A stretch of 64,000 bases of DNA, taken from NCBI RefSeq assembly GCF_018069875.1, contig NZ_JAGQDF010000016.1, forward strand, positions 62,001 to 126,000. The letters run 5' to 3'. The notes under the pieces were generated by a model. The model saw nothing but the letters and a program-made list of their open reading frames with translations, ran no database searches and had not been told where the DNA came from. The stretch is from Ideonella alba. Its GTDB lineage: Bacteria; Pseudomonadota; Gammaproteobacteria; Burkholderiales; Burkholderiaceae_C. Positions 17,434 to 24,306 of this stretch are shown one piece after another. The stretch's first letter is position 1. Each line of letters opens with the position of its first letter. Position numbers and translations under genes: made by a program.

Positions 17434-18369
17434 ATGAGCGTTACCGCTGTTTGCCCTGAACCGATGGATGCGCGCCACAGCACCTTGTGCCTGCTGGCGC
17501 CTGGCCAGCTCTCGCGGCTGCTGCGCTGGATGGAACAGCTCCCGGCCAGCCCGGACCTGCGCCCGATGGACCTGGCCGACGCCTGGCGCGCCGCCGGCCC
17601 GCGCTGGGAGCGGCTGTCGCGGGAGGAGGCCGGCCGCGCCGATGAGCCGGTGGTGCGCCCCCTGCCGCCCGAGGTGCAGGCGCATGTGGAGGCGGTGATC
17701 GCCACGCCAGCGGTGCAGCGCACCTTCGACGCGGTGCCGGTGGCCTTCGGCATGGTGCCGCTGGCGCAGCTGATGGCCTCGCAGTACTCGCTCACCGGCG
17801 CCACGGTGGACGCGCTGAGCGCCGGCGCGCCACCCGGCCCCGCGGCGCTGGCGGCGCTGTGCCTGCCGCTGCAGGGCGGTGACGCCGACGCCGGCCTGCG
17901 CCTGGTGCACCGCGGTCCGCGCGAGATGGTCTTCGTCAGCGACACCCACGACACCCGGATGCTGGACACCCGCTGCTTCATGGGCGCCGAGCGGCCCGAG
18001 CTGCCGGTGCGCGGCCACCCCGAGGCGATGGTGGGCCTGTTCCTGGGCCAGAGCACCAACCTGGTGAACGTGCTGCTGCACCGGCGGCGCCTGCTGGTCA
18101 ACAACGGCCACCACCGGCTGCATGCGCTGCTGGCGGCGGGCGTGAGCCATGTGCCGGCGCTGATCCAGGTCTGTGGCAGCCGCGAGGAGTTCGACGAGGT
18201 CGCGCCGCGCGCCGCGCGCGATGCCTACCACCCCTACTTCGAGTCGCCCCGCCCGCCGCTGCTGGCGGACTTCTCCGACCCCGCGCTGACGCTGGCGGTG
18301 CGCACGCCGCCGATGCGCCGCGAGCTGAAGGTCACCTTCGAGTGGGAAAGCAAGATGGTGGCGATCTGA
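17434..18369 (+). CDS. ParB/sulfiredoxin-like fold protein of unknown function
   Basis: A 311-aa soluble protein with no close family I recognise. MVPLAQLMASQYSLT (about 108-122) and NNGHHRLHALLAAGVSHVPALI (about 224-245) resemble the start and the HxR box of ParB/Srx-like domains; that is my reading of the pattern, not a search. The last residues are Phe/Glu-rich. It is divergent from the double-glycine peptide gene across a 110-bp shared region. It could be a regulator, a peptide-modifying or self-protection protein, or unrelated. The GC content matches its neighbours. Confidence 0.6.
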   Translation: MSVTAVCPEPMDARHSTLCLLAPGQLSRLLRWMEQLPASPDLRPMDLADAWRAAGPRWERLSREEAGRADEPVVRPLPPEVQAHVEAVIATPAVQRTFDAVPVAFGMVPLAQLMASQYSLTGATVDALSAGAPPGPAALAALCLPLQGGDADAGLRLVHRGPREMVFVSDTHDTRMLDTRCFMGAERPELPVRGHPEAMVGLFLGQSTNLVNVLLHRRRLLVNNGHHRLHALLAAGVSHVPALIQVCGSREEFDEVAPRAARDAYHPYFESPRPPLLADFSDPALTLAVRTPPMRRELKVTFEWESKMVAI

Positions 18370-18378
18370 GCGCCGGGC

Positions 18379-19623
18379 TCAGCCGCCTTCCGCCTTGAGG
18401 AACAGCGCCCGGTCGGGCGCGAAGTTGGCGTGCAGCGGCAGCAGCGCGCCGCCCAGCGCGCGCGCGTCGGAGCCGATCGTGCCCGGCAGCAGCTGCGGCC
18501 GGGTCACGCCCTGCCAGTCGTAGCGGTCCAGCGCCTGTTCGGTGGCCTGGCGCAGCGCGTCGCGCAGCGCGGCGGGGATCGAGCCGTCGATGATGACGTT
18601 CTCGATGTCCAGCAGGCAGGCCGCACTGTTGATCGCCAGCGCAATGGCCGCACCGGTGGACGCCAGCCAGGCGCTGGTGATCGGCCACCAGGGGGCCTGC
18701 AGCGCGCGCTCGTCGCCGGCCGCTTCCAGCGCCAGTCCGGCCTGGGCGAAGCGCTGTTCCAGCTGCAGCAGCGAGGCCTCGCTGAGCAGTTGGGCGGGCG
18801 AGGCCTGGCCGGCCGCTGGCAGGCCCAGCGGCATCGAGCCGATCGCCCCGGCGTTGCCGTGCAGGCCGCTGCGCAGGTGGCTGTCCAGCACCAGCCCGCC
18901 GCCCACGAAGGTGGCCAGGAACACATACAGGAAGCTGCTGATGCTGCGGCCGCGGCCAGCCACCAGCTCGGCCACGCAGGCGGCCGCGGTGTCCTTCATC
19001 AGCGTCACCGGCCAGTCGCTCAGGCGCTGCACCTCGGCAGCGAAGTCGATCGCCTGCCAGGCCTCGCCCACCTCGGGCGGCATGTCCAGCAGCGTGCGCC
19101 AGCCGCCCAGCGAAAACGGGATGGCGATGCCCAGGCCCTGCACGCGCGGCAGCCAGGCCTCGGGCAGCGTGCTGCGCAGTTCGGCCAGGCATTCGTCGAT
19201 GAAGGCCAGCAGCGCGCCGGCCTCGGGGTAGCGGTAGGAGCGCGACCAGCGCTGGCGCACGGTGCCGACGAAGTCGACCAACAGCACGTCGATGCTGCGC
19301 CGGCCGATCTTCACGCCCACCGCAAAGGCGCCATCGGGGTCCAGCGCCAGCGGCACCGACGGCTGGCCCACCTTGCCGCGCTGCGGCGTGCCCTTGAGCA
19401 GCAGGCCATCGTCCAGCAGACGCTTGGTGATCAGCGACACCGTCTGCGCGGTCAGGTGGGTGACGCGGGCGATCTCGGCGCCGGGCAGCGCGCCATGCAG
19501 GCGAATGGCCTGCAGCACCACGCGCTCGTTGTACTGGCGCAGGCCGCCCTGGCTGGAGCCGCGGGGCCGCAGGCGGCGGACCTCGGCGCCTTCCTTGGCA
19601 GCGGTGCGGGCATCAGGGGACAA
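18379..19623 (-). CDS. ROK-family transcriptional regulator of the sugar locus
   Basis: A 414-aa protein. An N-terminal winged helix-turn-helix (about 28-85, GAEIARVTHLTAQTVSLITKRLLDDGLL) precedes a ROK sugar-kinase-like domain. That domain has FAVGVKIGRRSIDVLLVD as its phosphate-loop strand and KDTAAACVAELVAG in its centre. The CxCGxxGC zinc motif of many ROK proteins is absent. It overlaps the FucU-like gene by 11 bp and ends the ABC operon. It probably represses the locus until the transported sugar binds. The palindrome at 23169-23185 is a candidate site. Confidence 0.82.
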   Translation of the reverse strand: MSPDARTAAKEGAEVRRLRPRGSSQGGLRQYNERVVLQAIRLHGALPGAEIARVTHLTAQTVSLITKRLLDDGLLLKGTPQRGKVGQPSVPLALDPDGAFAVGVKIGRRSIDVLLVDFVGTVRQRWSRSYRYPEAGALLAFIDECLAELRSTLPEAWLPRVQGLGIAIPFSLGGWRTLLDMPPEVGEAWQAIDFAAEVQRLSDWPVTLMKDTAAACVAELVAGRGRSISSFLYVFLATFVGGGLVLDSHLRSGLHGNAGAIGSMPLGLPAAGQASPAQLLSEASLLQLEQRFAQAGLALEAAGDERALQAPWWPITSAWLASTGAAIALAINSAACLLDIENVIIDGSIPAALRDALRQATEQALDRYDWQGVTRPQLLPGTIGSDARALGGALLPLHANFAPDRALFLKAEGG

Positions 19624-20068
19624 GTTCTTCTCCGAGCACGCCCTTCTTGAACAGGAAGTTGCCCCAGGGCTGCAGGTCCCCGGTCAGCACGATCGCATGG
19701 GCGTGGCGGACCCGATCGTAGAACGCAAAGCGTTCGGTCGGCTGACACTGTGCCGGCTGCGCGTGGCCCTGGTCGGCCAGCATGCCGATCACCCGGCGCT
19801 GCTGGGCGCTGCGGTAGGGCGGCTCGGTGCCGCCCACCTGCATGTAGGCCACCGGCTGGTCCACCATCGCGTCCAGCGGCAGCAGGCTCAGCACGGCGCG
19901 GGCGGCGCGCTCCACATCAGCGCCCGGCAGCCGGATCACCGGCTTGCCCTGGGCCAGCGTGAGCGCGGTGAAGTTGGCGTCGGCAATGACGATCTCGTCG
20001 CCATGGCCCATCTCGGCCAGCGTCTTCAGCAGCTCGGGGGTGAGCAGCGGGTCGATTCCCTTGAGCAT
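19613..20068 (-). CDS. RbsD/FucU-family sugar mutarotase
   Basis: A 151-aa protein starting MLKGIDPLLTPELLKTLAEM, close to FucU (L-fucose mutarotase) N-termini, with GHGDEIVIADANF carrying the active-site His and Asp. The C-terminal Tyr/Asn region (DLQPWGNFLFKKG) is also family-like. Mutarotases interconvert the anomers of the sugar brought in by the adjacent ABC transporter. The exact sugar (fucose, ribose or fructose type) is not decided by sequence. Its end overlaps the ROK gene. Confidence 0.85.
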   Translation of the reverse strand: MLKGIDPLLTPELLKTLAEMGHGDEIVIADANFTALTLAQGKPVIRLPGADVERAARAVLSLLPLDAMVDQPVAYMQVGGTEPPYRSAQQRRVIGMLADQGHAQPAQCQPTERFAFYDRVRHAHAIVLTGDLQPWGNFLFKKGVLGEELVP

Positions 20069-20243
20069 GGCGTCAGGCCTCCCGCCGGGTCGCCCCATGG
20101 GAGGCCTGCGCCCCCTTGGGGGGGTGAGTCCGGACATGCGGCGTCCGGCGGACGGCGCTCGCCAGACGAACGGCGCTGGCTTCGGCCAGCGCGCGGCCTG
20201 CAGGGCGCGAGCGAAGTGAGCGTGGGGGCTTCATGGTCCGTGT
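20069..20243. repeat. intercistronic hairpin region with partial repeat core
   Basis: A 175-bp gap between the ABC ATPase and FucU genes, with several inverted repeats. GGCCTCCC/GGGAGGCC spans about 20076-20105. GCCCCCTTGGGGGGG at 20110-20124 resembles the core of the 49-bp repeats at 8756 and 24259. CGGAC-6-GTCCG and CTGGC-GCCAG follow. It may stabilise or attenuate the mRNA. Confidence 0.4.
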
Positions 20244-21029
20244 TCAGGCCAGACAGTCGGCGGGAATGTCCTCGGGCTTCATCGCGCCGGTCATCACCGC
20301 CACGGTGTCGCTCATGCTGATCTTCTTCGGGTTCAGCACCGCCGCCCGCTTGCCCAGCCGGGCGACGTGGATGCGGTCGGCGATCTCGAAGACATGGGGC
20401 ATGTTGTGCGAGATCAGGATCACCGGCAGGCCCTTGTCGCGCACCCGGCGGATCAGCTCCAGCACCATGTTGCCCTCCTTCACGCCCAGCGCCGCGGTGG
20501 GCTCGTCGAGGATCACCACATGCCGTGCGAAGGCCGCCGCGCGGGCCACCGCCACGCACTGGCGCTGGCCGCCCGAGAGCGTCTCCACCGCCTGCGTCAT
20601 CGAGCGGATGCCCACCTTCAGGTCGGCCATGCGCTCGACCGCGGTCTCCAGCATCTTCTTCTTGTCGAGCATGCGCAGCACGTTGCCCAGGAAGCCCTCG
20701 CGGCGCAGCTCGCGGCCCAGGAACAGGTTCTCGGCGATGGTCATCGCCGGCGCCACCGCCAGGTCCTGGTAGCAGCACTCGATGCCCTCGCGACGGGCGT
20801 CCATCGGGTTGCGAAAGCGCACCGGCTGGCCATCCAGCAGGATCTCGCCCTCGTCGGGGATGGTGGCGCCGGAGAGCGCCTTGATCAGGCTGGACTTGCC
20901 TGCGCCGTTGTCGCCGATCACCGCCAGGATTTCGCCGGCGCGCAGCTCGAAGTCGGCGCCGTCCAGCGCGGTGACCTGGCCGTAGCGCTTGACCAGGCCC
21001 TTGGCCTGCAGAACGAGTGGTTGGGTCAT
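20244..21029 (-). CDS. sugar ABC transporter ATPase (FrcA-like)
   Basis: A 261-aa single-domain ATPase, unlike two-domain RbsA/XylG. It has Walker A GDNGAGKSS (about 38-46), signature LSGGQRQ, Walker B VILDEPTAAL and a switch His in LISHN. This is the FrcA-type organisation of the fructose/CUT2 family. It starts one base after the permease stop and is followed by a long hairpin-rich gap and the mutarotase. Substrate inferred to be a monosaccharide. Confidence 0.88.
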   Translation of the reverse strand: MTQPLVLQAKGLVKRYGQVTALDGADFELRAGEILAVIGDNGAGKSSLIKALSGATIPDEGEILLDGQPVRFRNPMDARREGIECCYQDLAVAPAMTIAENLFLGRELRREGFLGNVLRMLDKKKMLETAVERMADLKVGIRSMTQAVETLSGGQRQCVAVARAAAFARHVVILDEPTAALGVKEGNMVLELIRRVRDKGLPVILISHNMPHVFEIADRIHVARLGKRAAVLNPKKISMSDTVAVMTGAMKPEDIPADCLA

Positions 21030-21030
21030 C

Positions 21031-21990
21031 TCAACGCCCTCCCTTGCGAGACAGTTGGTCCACGGTCACGGCCAGGATCACCAGGATGCCGGTGATCAGC
21101 ACCTGGTAGACCGAGTCCACGCCCATCAGGGTCAGGCCGTTGTTCAGCACGCCAATGACGATGGCCCCGACCAGCGAGCCCAGGATCAGGCCGCGGCCGC
21201 CGAAGAGGCTGGTGCCCCCCAGCACCACCGCGGTGATCGCGTCGAGGTTCTCGGTCTTGCCGGCGTTGGGGTCGCCGACGCCGGTGCGGCTGACGGCCAG
21301 CAGTGCGGCCACGCCGTACAGCACGCCGGCGATCACGTAGACCTGCAGCAGCACCTTCTCGGTTGGGATGCCCACCAGGCGCGTGGCCTCGGGGCTGTTG
21401 CCCACCGCGTAGACGTGGCGGCCCGCGCCGGTGTCGCGCAGCCACCACCAGAAGCCCAGGTACAGCAGCACCATCAGCAGCGAGCCCCAGGCCACCTGGG
21501 CGCCGCCCAGCGCGAAGGTGTTGCCCAGCGCGGTCATCTCGTCGGGCAGGCCGGTGACGGTCTGGCTCTTCGAGTACAGCTGGGTGATCGCGAAGGCGAT
21601 GTTGAAGGTGCCCAGCGTGACGATGAAGGGCGGCAGCTTGATGCGCGTGACCAGCAGGCCGTTGATCAGGCCGAACAGCGCGGTGGCAGCCACACCGGCG
21701 GCGATCGCCAGCGGCCAGGGCCAGCCCAGGTCGACTGCGAACTTGGTCATGACGATCGAGCCCAGCGCCATCACCATGCCGCAGGACAGGTCGATGCCCG
21801 CCGTCAGGATGATCAGCGTCTGGCCGATGGCGATCACGCCCACCACCATCACCTGCTGCAGGATCAGCGACAGGTTCTGGCCGCTGAGGAAGTTGTCGGT
21901 GGTGCTGGCGAAGAAGACGCAGGCGAACAGCAGGGCGATGAAGGGCCCGAGCTGGCCGATCGGCGGCAGTTTGCTCTTCAGGGTGTCCAT
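21031..21990 (-). CDS. sugar ABC transporter permease (FrcC-like)
   Basis: A 319-aa protein with about eight to ten hydrophobic helices and the CUT2 permease signature LTAGIDLSCG at about residues 64-73. The fold is the BPD_transp_2/RbsC family, so it would pair as a homodimer with the single-domain ATPase. It lies between the binding-protein gene (84 bp upstream) and the ATPase (1 bp). Confidence 0.9.
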   Translation of the reverse strand: MDTLKSKLPPIGQLGPFIALLFACVFFASTTDNFLSGQNLSLILQQVMVVGVIAIGQTLIILTAGIDLSCGMVMALGSIVMTKFAVDLGWPWPLAIAAGVAATALFGLINGLLVTRIKLPPFIVTLGTFNIAFAITQLYSKSQTVTGLPDEMTALGNTFALGGAQVAWGSLLMVLLYLGFWWWLRDTGAGRHVYAVGNSPEATRLVGIPTEKVLLQVYVIAGVLYGVAALLAVSRTGVGDPNAGKTENLDAITAVVLGGTSLFGGRGLILGSLVGAIVIGVLNNGLTLMGVDSVYQVLITGILVILAVTVDQLSRKGGR

Positions 21991-22074
21991 GGCGGATTCC
22001 AGTGGCGACGAGGGATGCGGCAGCCCCGCCGGGGACCTTCTGCGGGCCCCGCGGCGGTGTCTGGTCTCAGCGGT

Positions 22075-23076
22075 TTACTTGGTGCCCCAGCAGAGGTCGG
22101 TGCCGGTCTTGACGTCCTTGCTGTCGACGCCGGCCACCGCCTTGGCGGCGATCAGGGTGACGCCGGTGTCGGTGTAGCCGCTGGGCTTCTTGCCGCTCTT
22201 GGCGTATTCCACGCCCGCGGCCACGCCCATCGAGGCCATCTTCAGCGGGTACTGCTGGCTGGTCGCGGCGATCTTGCCGGCGCCCACGTCCTTGATGCCC
22301 TGGCAGCCGCCGTCGACGCTGACGATCAGCACGTTCTTCTCCTTGCCGGCCTTCTTCAGCGCGTTGTAGGCACCGGCCGCGGCGGGTTCGTTGATCGTGT
22401 AGACCACGTTGACGTCGGGCGCCTTCTGCAGGCAGTTCTCCATCGCGGTCTGGCCCTTGGCCTGGTCACCGAAGCTGTCGGCCATGCAGACCACCTCGGC
22501 GGGCTTGGCGAGTTCGTTGTTCTTGGCGTCGAAGCTCTGCAGGCCCAGGCCCTGCAGGAAGCCGTTGTGGCGCTGCGCGCCGACCGGATGGCCGGGGAAC
22601 AGGTCCAGCGTGACGATCTTTGCCGGCTTGCCCGCCAGCGAGGCCTTGGCGTACTGGCCGATCAGCACGCCGGCCTTGTAGTTGTCGGTGGCGAACAGCG
22701 CGTCGGTACCGTCGACCGGGTCGGTCGGGCTGTCCAGCGCGATCACCAGCACGCCCTTGTCGCGCGCCTTCTTGATGGCGGGAATGATGGCCTTGGAGTC
22801 GCTGGGCGTGATCAGGATGGTCTTGGCGCCGGCGGCGATCATGTTCTCCATCGCGGTGACCTGGCCAGCGTTGTCGCCGTCGGTCTTGCCGGCGCCGGTC
22901 AGCAGTTTGGCGCCCAGCTTCTTGGCCTCTTCCGCGGCGCCTTCCTTCATCTTCACGAAGAAGGGGTTGGTCTCGGTCTTGGTGATCAGGCCGATCACCG
23001 GCTGCGACTGCGCGTAGGCGACGCCGCCCAGGCTCAGGGCAGCGGCCACGGACAGCATCTTCAGGGTCTGGGTCAT
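22075..23076 (-). CDS. periplasmic sugar-binding protein (FrcB-like)
   Basis: A 333-aa protein with a cleavable signal MTQTLKMLSVAAALSLGGVAYAQ. The mature part has the periplasmic-binding-protein-1 fold of CUT2 transporters. QPVIGLITKTETNPFFVKMK starts the first lobe, and DKGVLVIALDSPTDP and VYTINEPAAAGAY are ligand-site segments. It is the first gene of the minus-strand transport operon, with GGAGAC upstream of the ATG. The closest type is FrcB (fructose, also ribose/mannose), but other CUT2 sugars cannot be excluded. Confidence 0.9.
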   Translation of the reverse strand: MTQTLKMLSVAAALSLGGVAYAQSQPVIGLITKTETNPFFVKMKEGAAEEAKKLGAKLLTGAGKTDGDNAGQVTAMENMIAAGAKTILITPSDSKAIIPAIKKARDKGVLVIALDSPTDPVDGTDALFATDNYKAGVLIGQYAKASLAGKPAKIVTLDLFPGHPVGAQRHNGFLQGLGLQSFDAKNNELAKPAEVVCMADSFGDQAKGQTAMENCLQKAPDVNVVYTINEPAAAGAYNALKKAGKEKNVLIVSVDGGCQGIKDVGAGKIAATSQQYPLKMASMGVAAGVEYAKSGKKPSGYTDTGVTLIAAKAVAGVDSKDVKTGTDLCWGTK

Positions 23077-23165
23077 GGTGGTGTCTCCGGTCAGGTTCGG
23101 TGTGGGCGGCGCCGGTCGGGGGCCGCAGCGAGGAACGCGGAGCGAAGTGTGGGCGCCTTGTTTAA

Positions 23166-23188
23166 ATAAATCAAGTGGATTGATTAAT
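23166..23188. promoter_or_regulatory. palindromic operator candidate of the sugar locus
   Basis: AATCAA-GTGGA-TTGATT (23169-23185) is a perfect 6-5-6 inverted repeat, extendable to ATnAATCAA/TTGATTnAT. It lies in an AT-rich patch between the divergent binding-protein and kinase genes, where both promoters must lie. It is a likely site for the ROK regulator. Confidence 0.5.
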
Positions 23189-23277
23189 GGAAAACCCCGA
23201 TGCTTCCGTTCGGGCCGGGCGGCACCATGCCGGCGGGCTGCAAACGTCTGCGGCCGCAACTGCTCAAGGAGAAAATG

Positions 23278-24204
23278 ATGTTCGTGGTCTGCGGCGAAGC
23301 GCTGTTCGACGTGTTCGCCACTGGCGACACCCCCACCGGCCTGGGCCTGGACGCCCGCATCGGCGGCTCGCCGTTCAACGTGGCCGTGGGCCTGGTGCGC
23401 CTGGGCCAGCCCACCGCCTTCATGGGCGGCCTGTCCACCGGCTTCCTGGGCGAGCGCCTGCTGCGCGCGTTCCGCGACGAGGGCGTGGACGAGCGCTGCC
23501 TGGCCCGGCTGGACGCGCCCACCACGCTCAGCCTGGTGGGCGTGGACGCGCGCGGCGTGCCCTCGTACAGCTTCTATGGCGATCGCTGCGCCGACCGGCG
23601 ACTGCCGGCCAGCGTGCTCGACACCCTGCCCGCCGAGACCCGCGCGATCCACTTCGGCTCCTACGCGATGGTGGTGGGCGAGACCGCCGACACCCAGCGT
23701 GCGCTGGTCGAGCGCGAGCACACCCGGCGCGTCATCGCCTACGACCCCAACGTTCGGCTGAACGTGGAGCCCGAGTTGCAGGTCTGGCGCGCCACGCTGG
23801 ACTGGATGGCCGCGCGCACCCACCTGCTGAAGGTCAGCGACGAGGACCTGGGCCTGCTCTACCCCGGCGTGCCGCTGGCCGAGCTGGCCCAGCGCTGGCG
23901 CGGCAGCGGCGCCGCGGCGGTGGTGGTCACCCGCGGCGGCGAGGGCGCGCTGGCCTGGACCGGCGCGGGCGAGTTGCAGGCCGCCCCGGTGCGGGTGGCC
24001 GTGGTCGACACCGTCGGCGCCGGCGACACCTTCCAGGCCGCGATGCTGACCGCCCTGGCCGAGCGCGGCGCGCTGAGCCCCGCGGGCCTGCGCAGCCTGG
24101 ATGCCAGCGGCTGGCAGGCCACCCTGGACTTCGCCGCGCGCGCCGCCGCCATCACCTGCAGCCGCCGCGGCGCCGACCTGCCGCGCCGCGCCGAACTCGG
24201 CTGA
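23278..24204 (+). CDS. PfkB-family sugar kinase (fructokinase-like)
   Basis: A 308-aa protein. VVCGEALFDVF at the start, GGSPFNVAVGLVRLG (about 34-48) for sugar binding, and DTVGAGDTFQAAML near 246-259 with the catalytic Asp form the PfkB signatures. AAGGAG at 23266-23271 lies 6 nt before this ATG; an ATG codon directly upstream (23275) is spaced less well. It is divergent from the transporter genes and probably phosphorylates the imported sugar at the C1 or C6 hydroxyl. The substrate is taken from context. Confidence 0.85.
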   Translation: MFVVCGEALFDVFATGDTPTGLGLDARIGGSPFNVAVGLVRLGQPTAFMGGLSTGFLGERLLRAFRDEGVDERCLARLDAPTTLSLVGVDARGVPSYSFYGDRCADRRLPASVLDTLPAETRAIHFGSYAMVVGETADTQRALVEREHTRRVIAYDPNVRLNVEPELQVWRATLDWMAARTHLLKVSDEDLGLLYPGVPLAELAQRWRGSGAAAVVVTRGGEGALAWTGAGELQAAPVRVAVVDTVGAGDTFQAAMLTALAERGALSPAGLRSLDASGWQATLDFAARAAAITCSRRGADLPRRAELG

Positions 24205-24258
24205 GCCGCAGCCCGGGGGCCGACACCGCGGGCCGCCGGGCCGCCCCAAGGCCCGCGG

Positions 24259-24306
24259 AGCCCCCTTGGGGGGTGGCGACGGCGCGCAGCGCCTAGCCTG
24301 GGGGCT
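24259..24306. repeat. intergenic repeat bounded by inverted repeats (copy 2)
   Basis: A 48-bp copy of the element at 8756-8804: AGCCCCC at one end and GGGGGCT at the other, with the inner block GTGGCGACGGCGCGCAGCGC. Its last base is the first base of the priA stop triplet on the minus strand, so, as with copy 1, it lies immediately 3' of a minus-strand gene. Confidence 0.65.
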
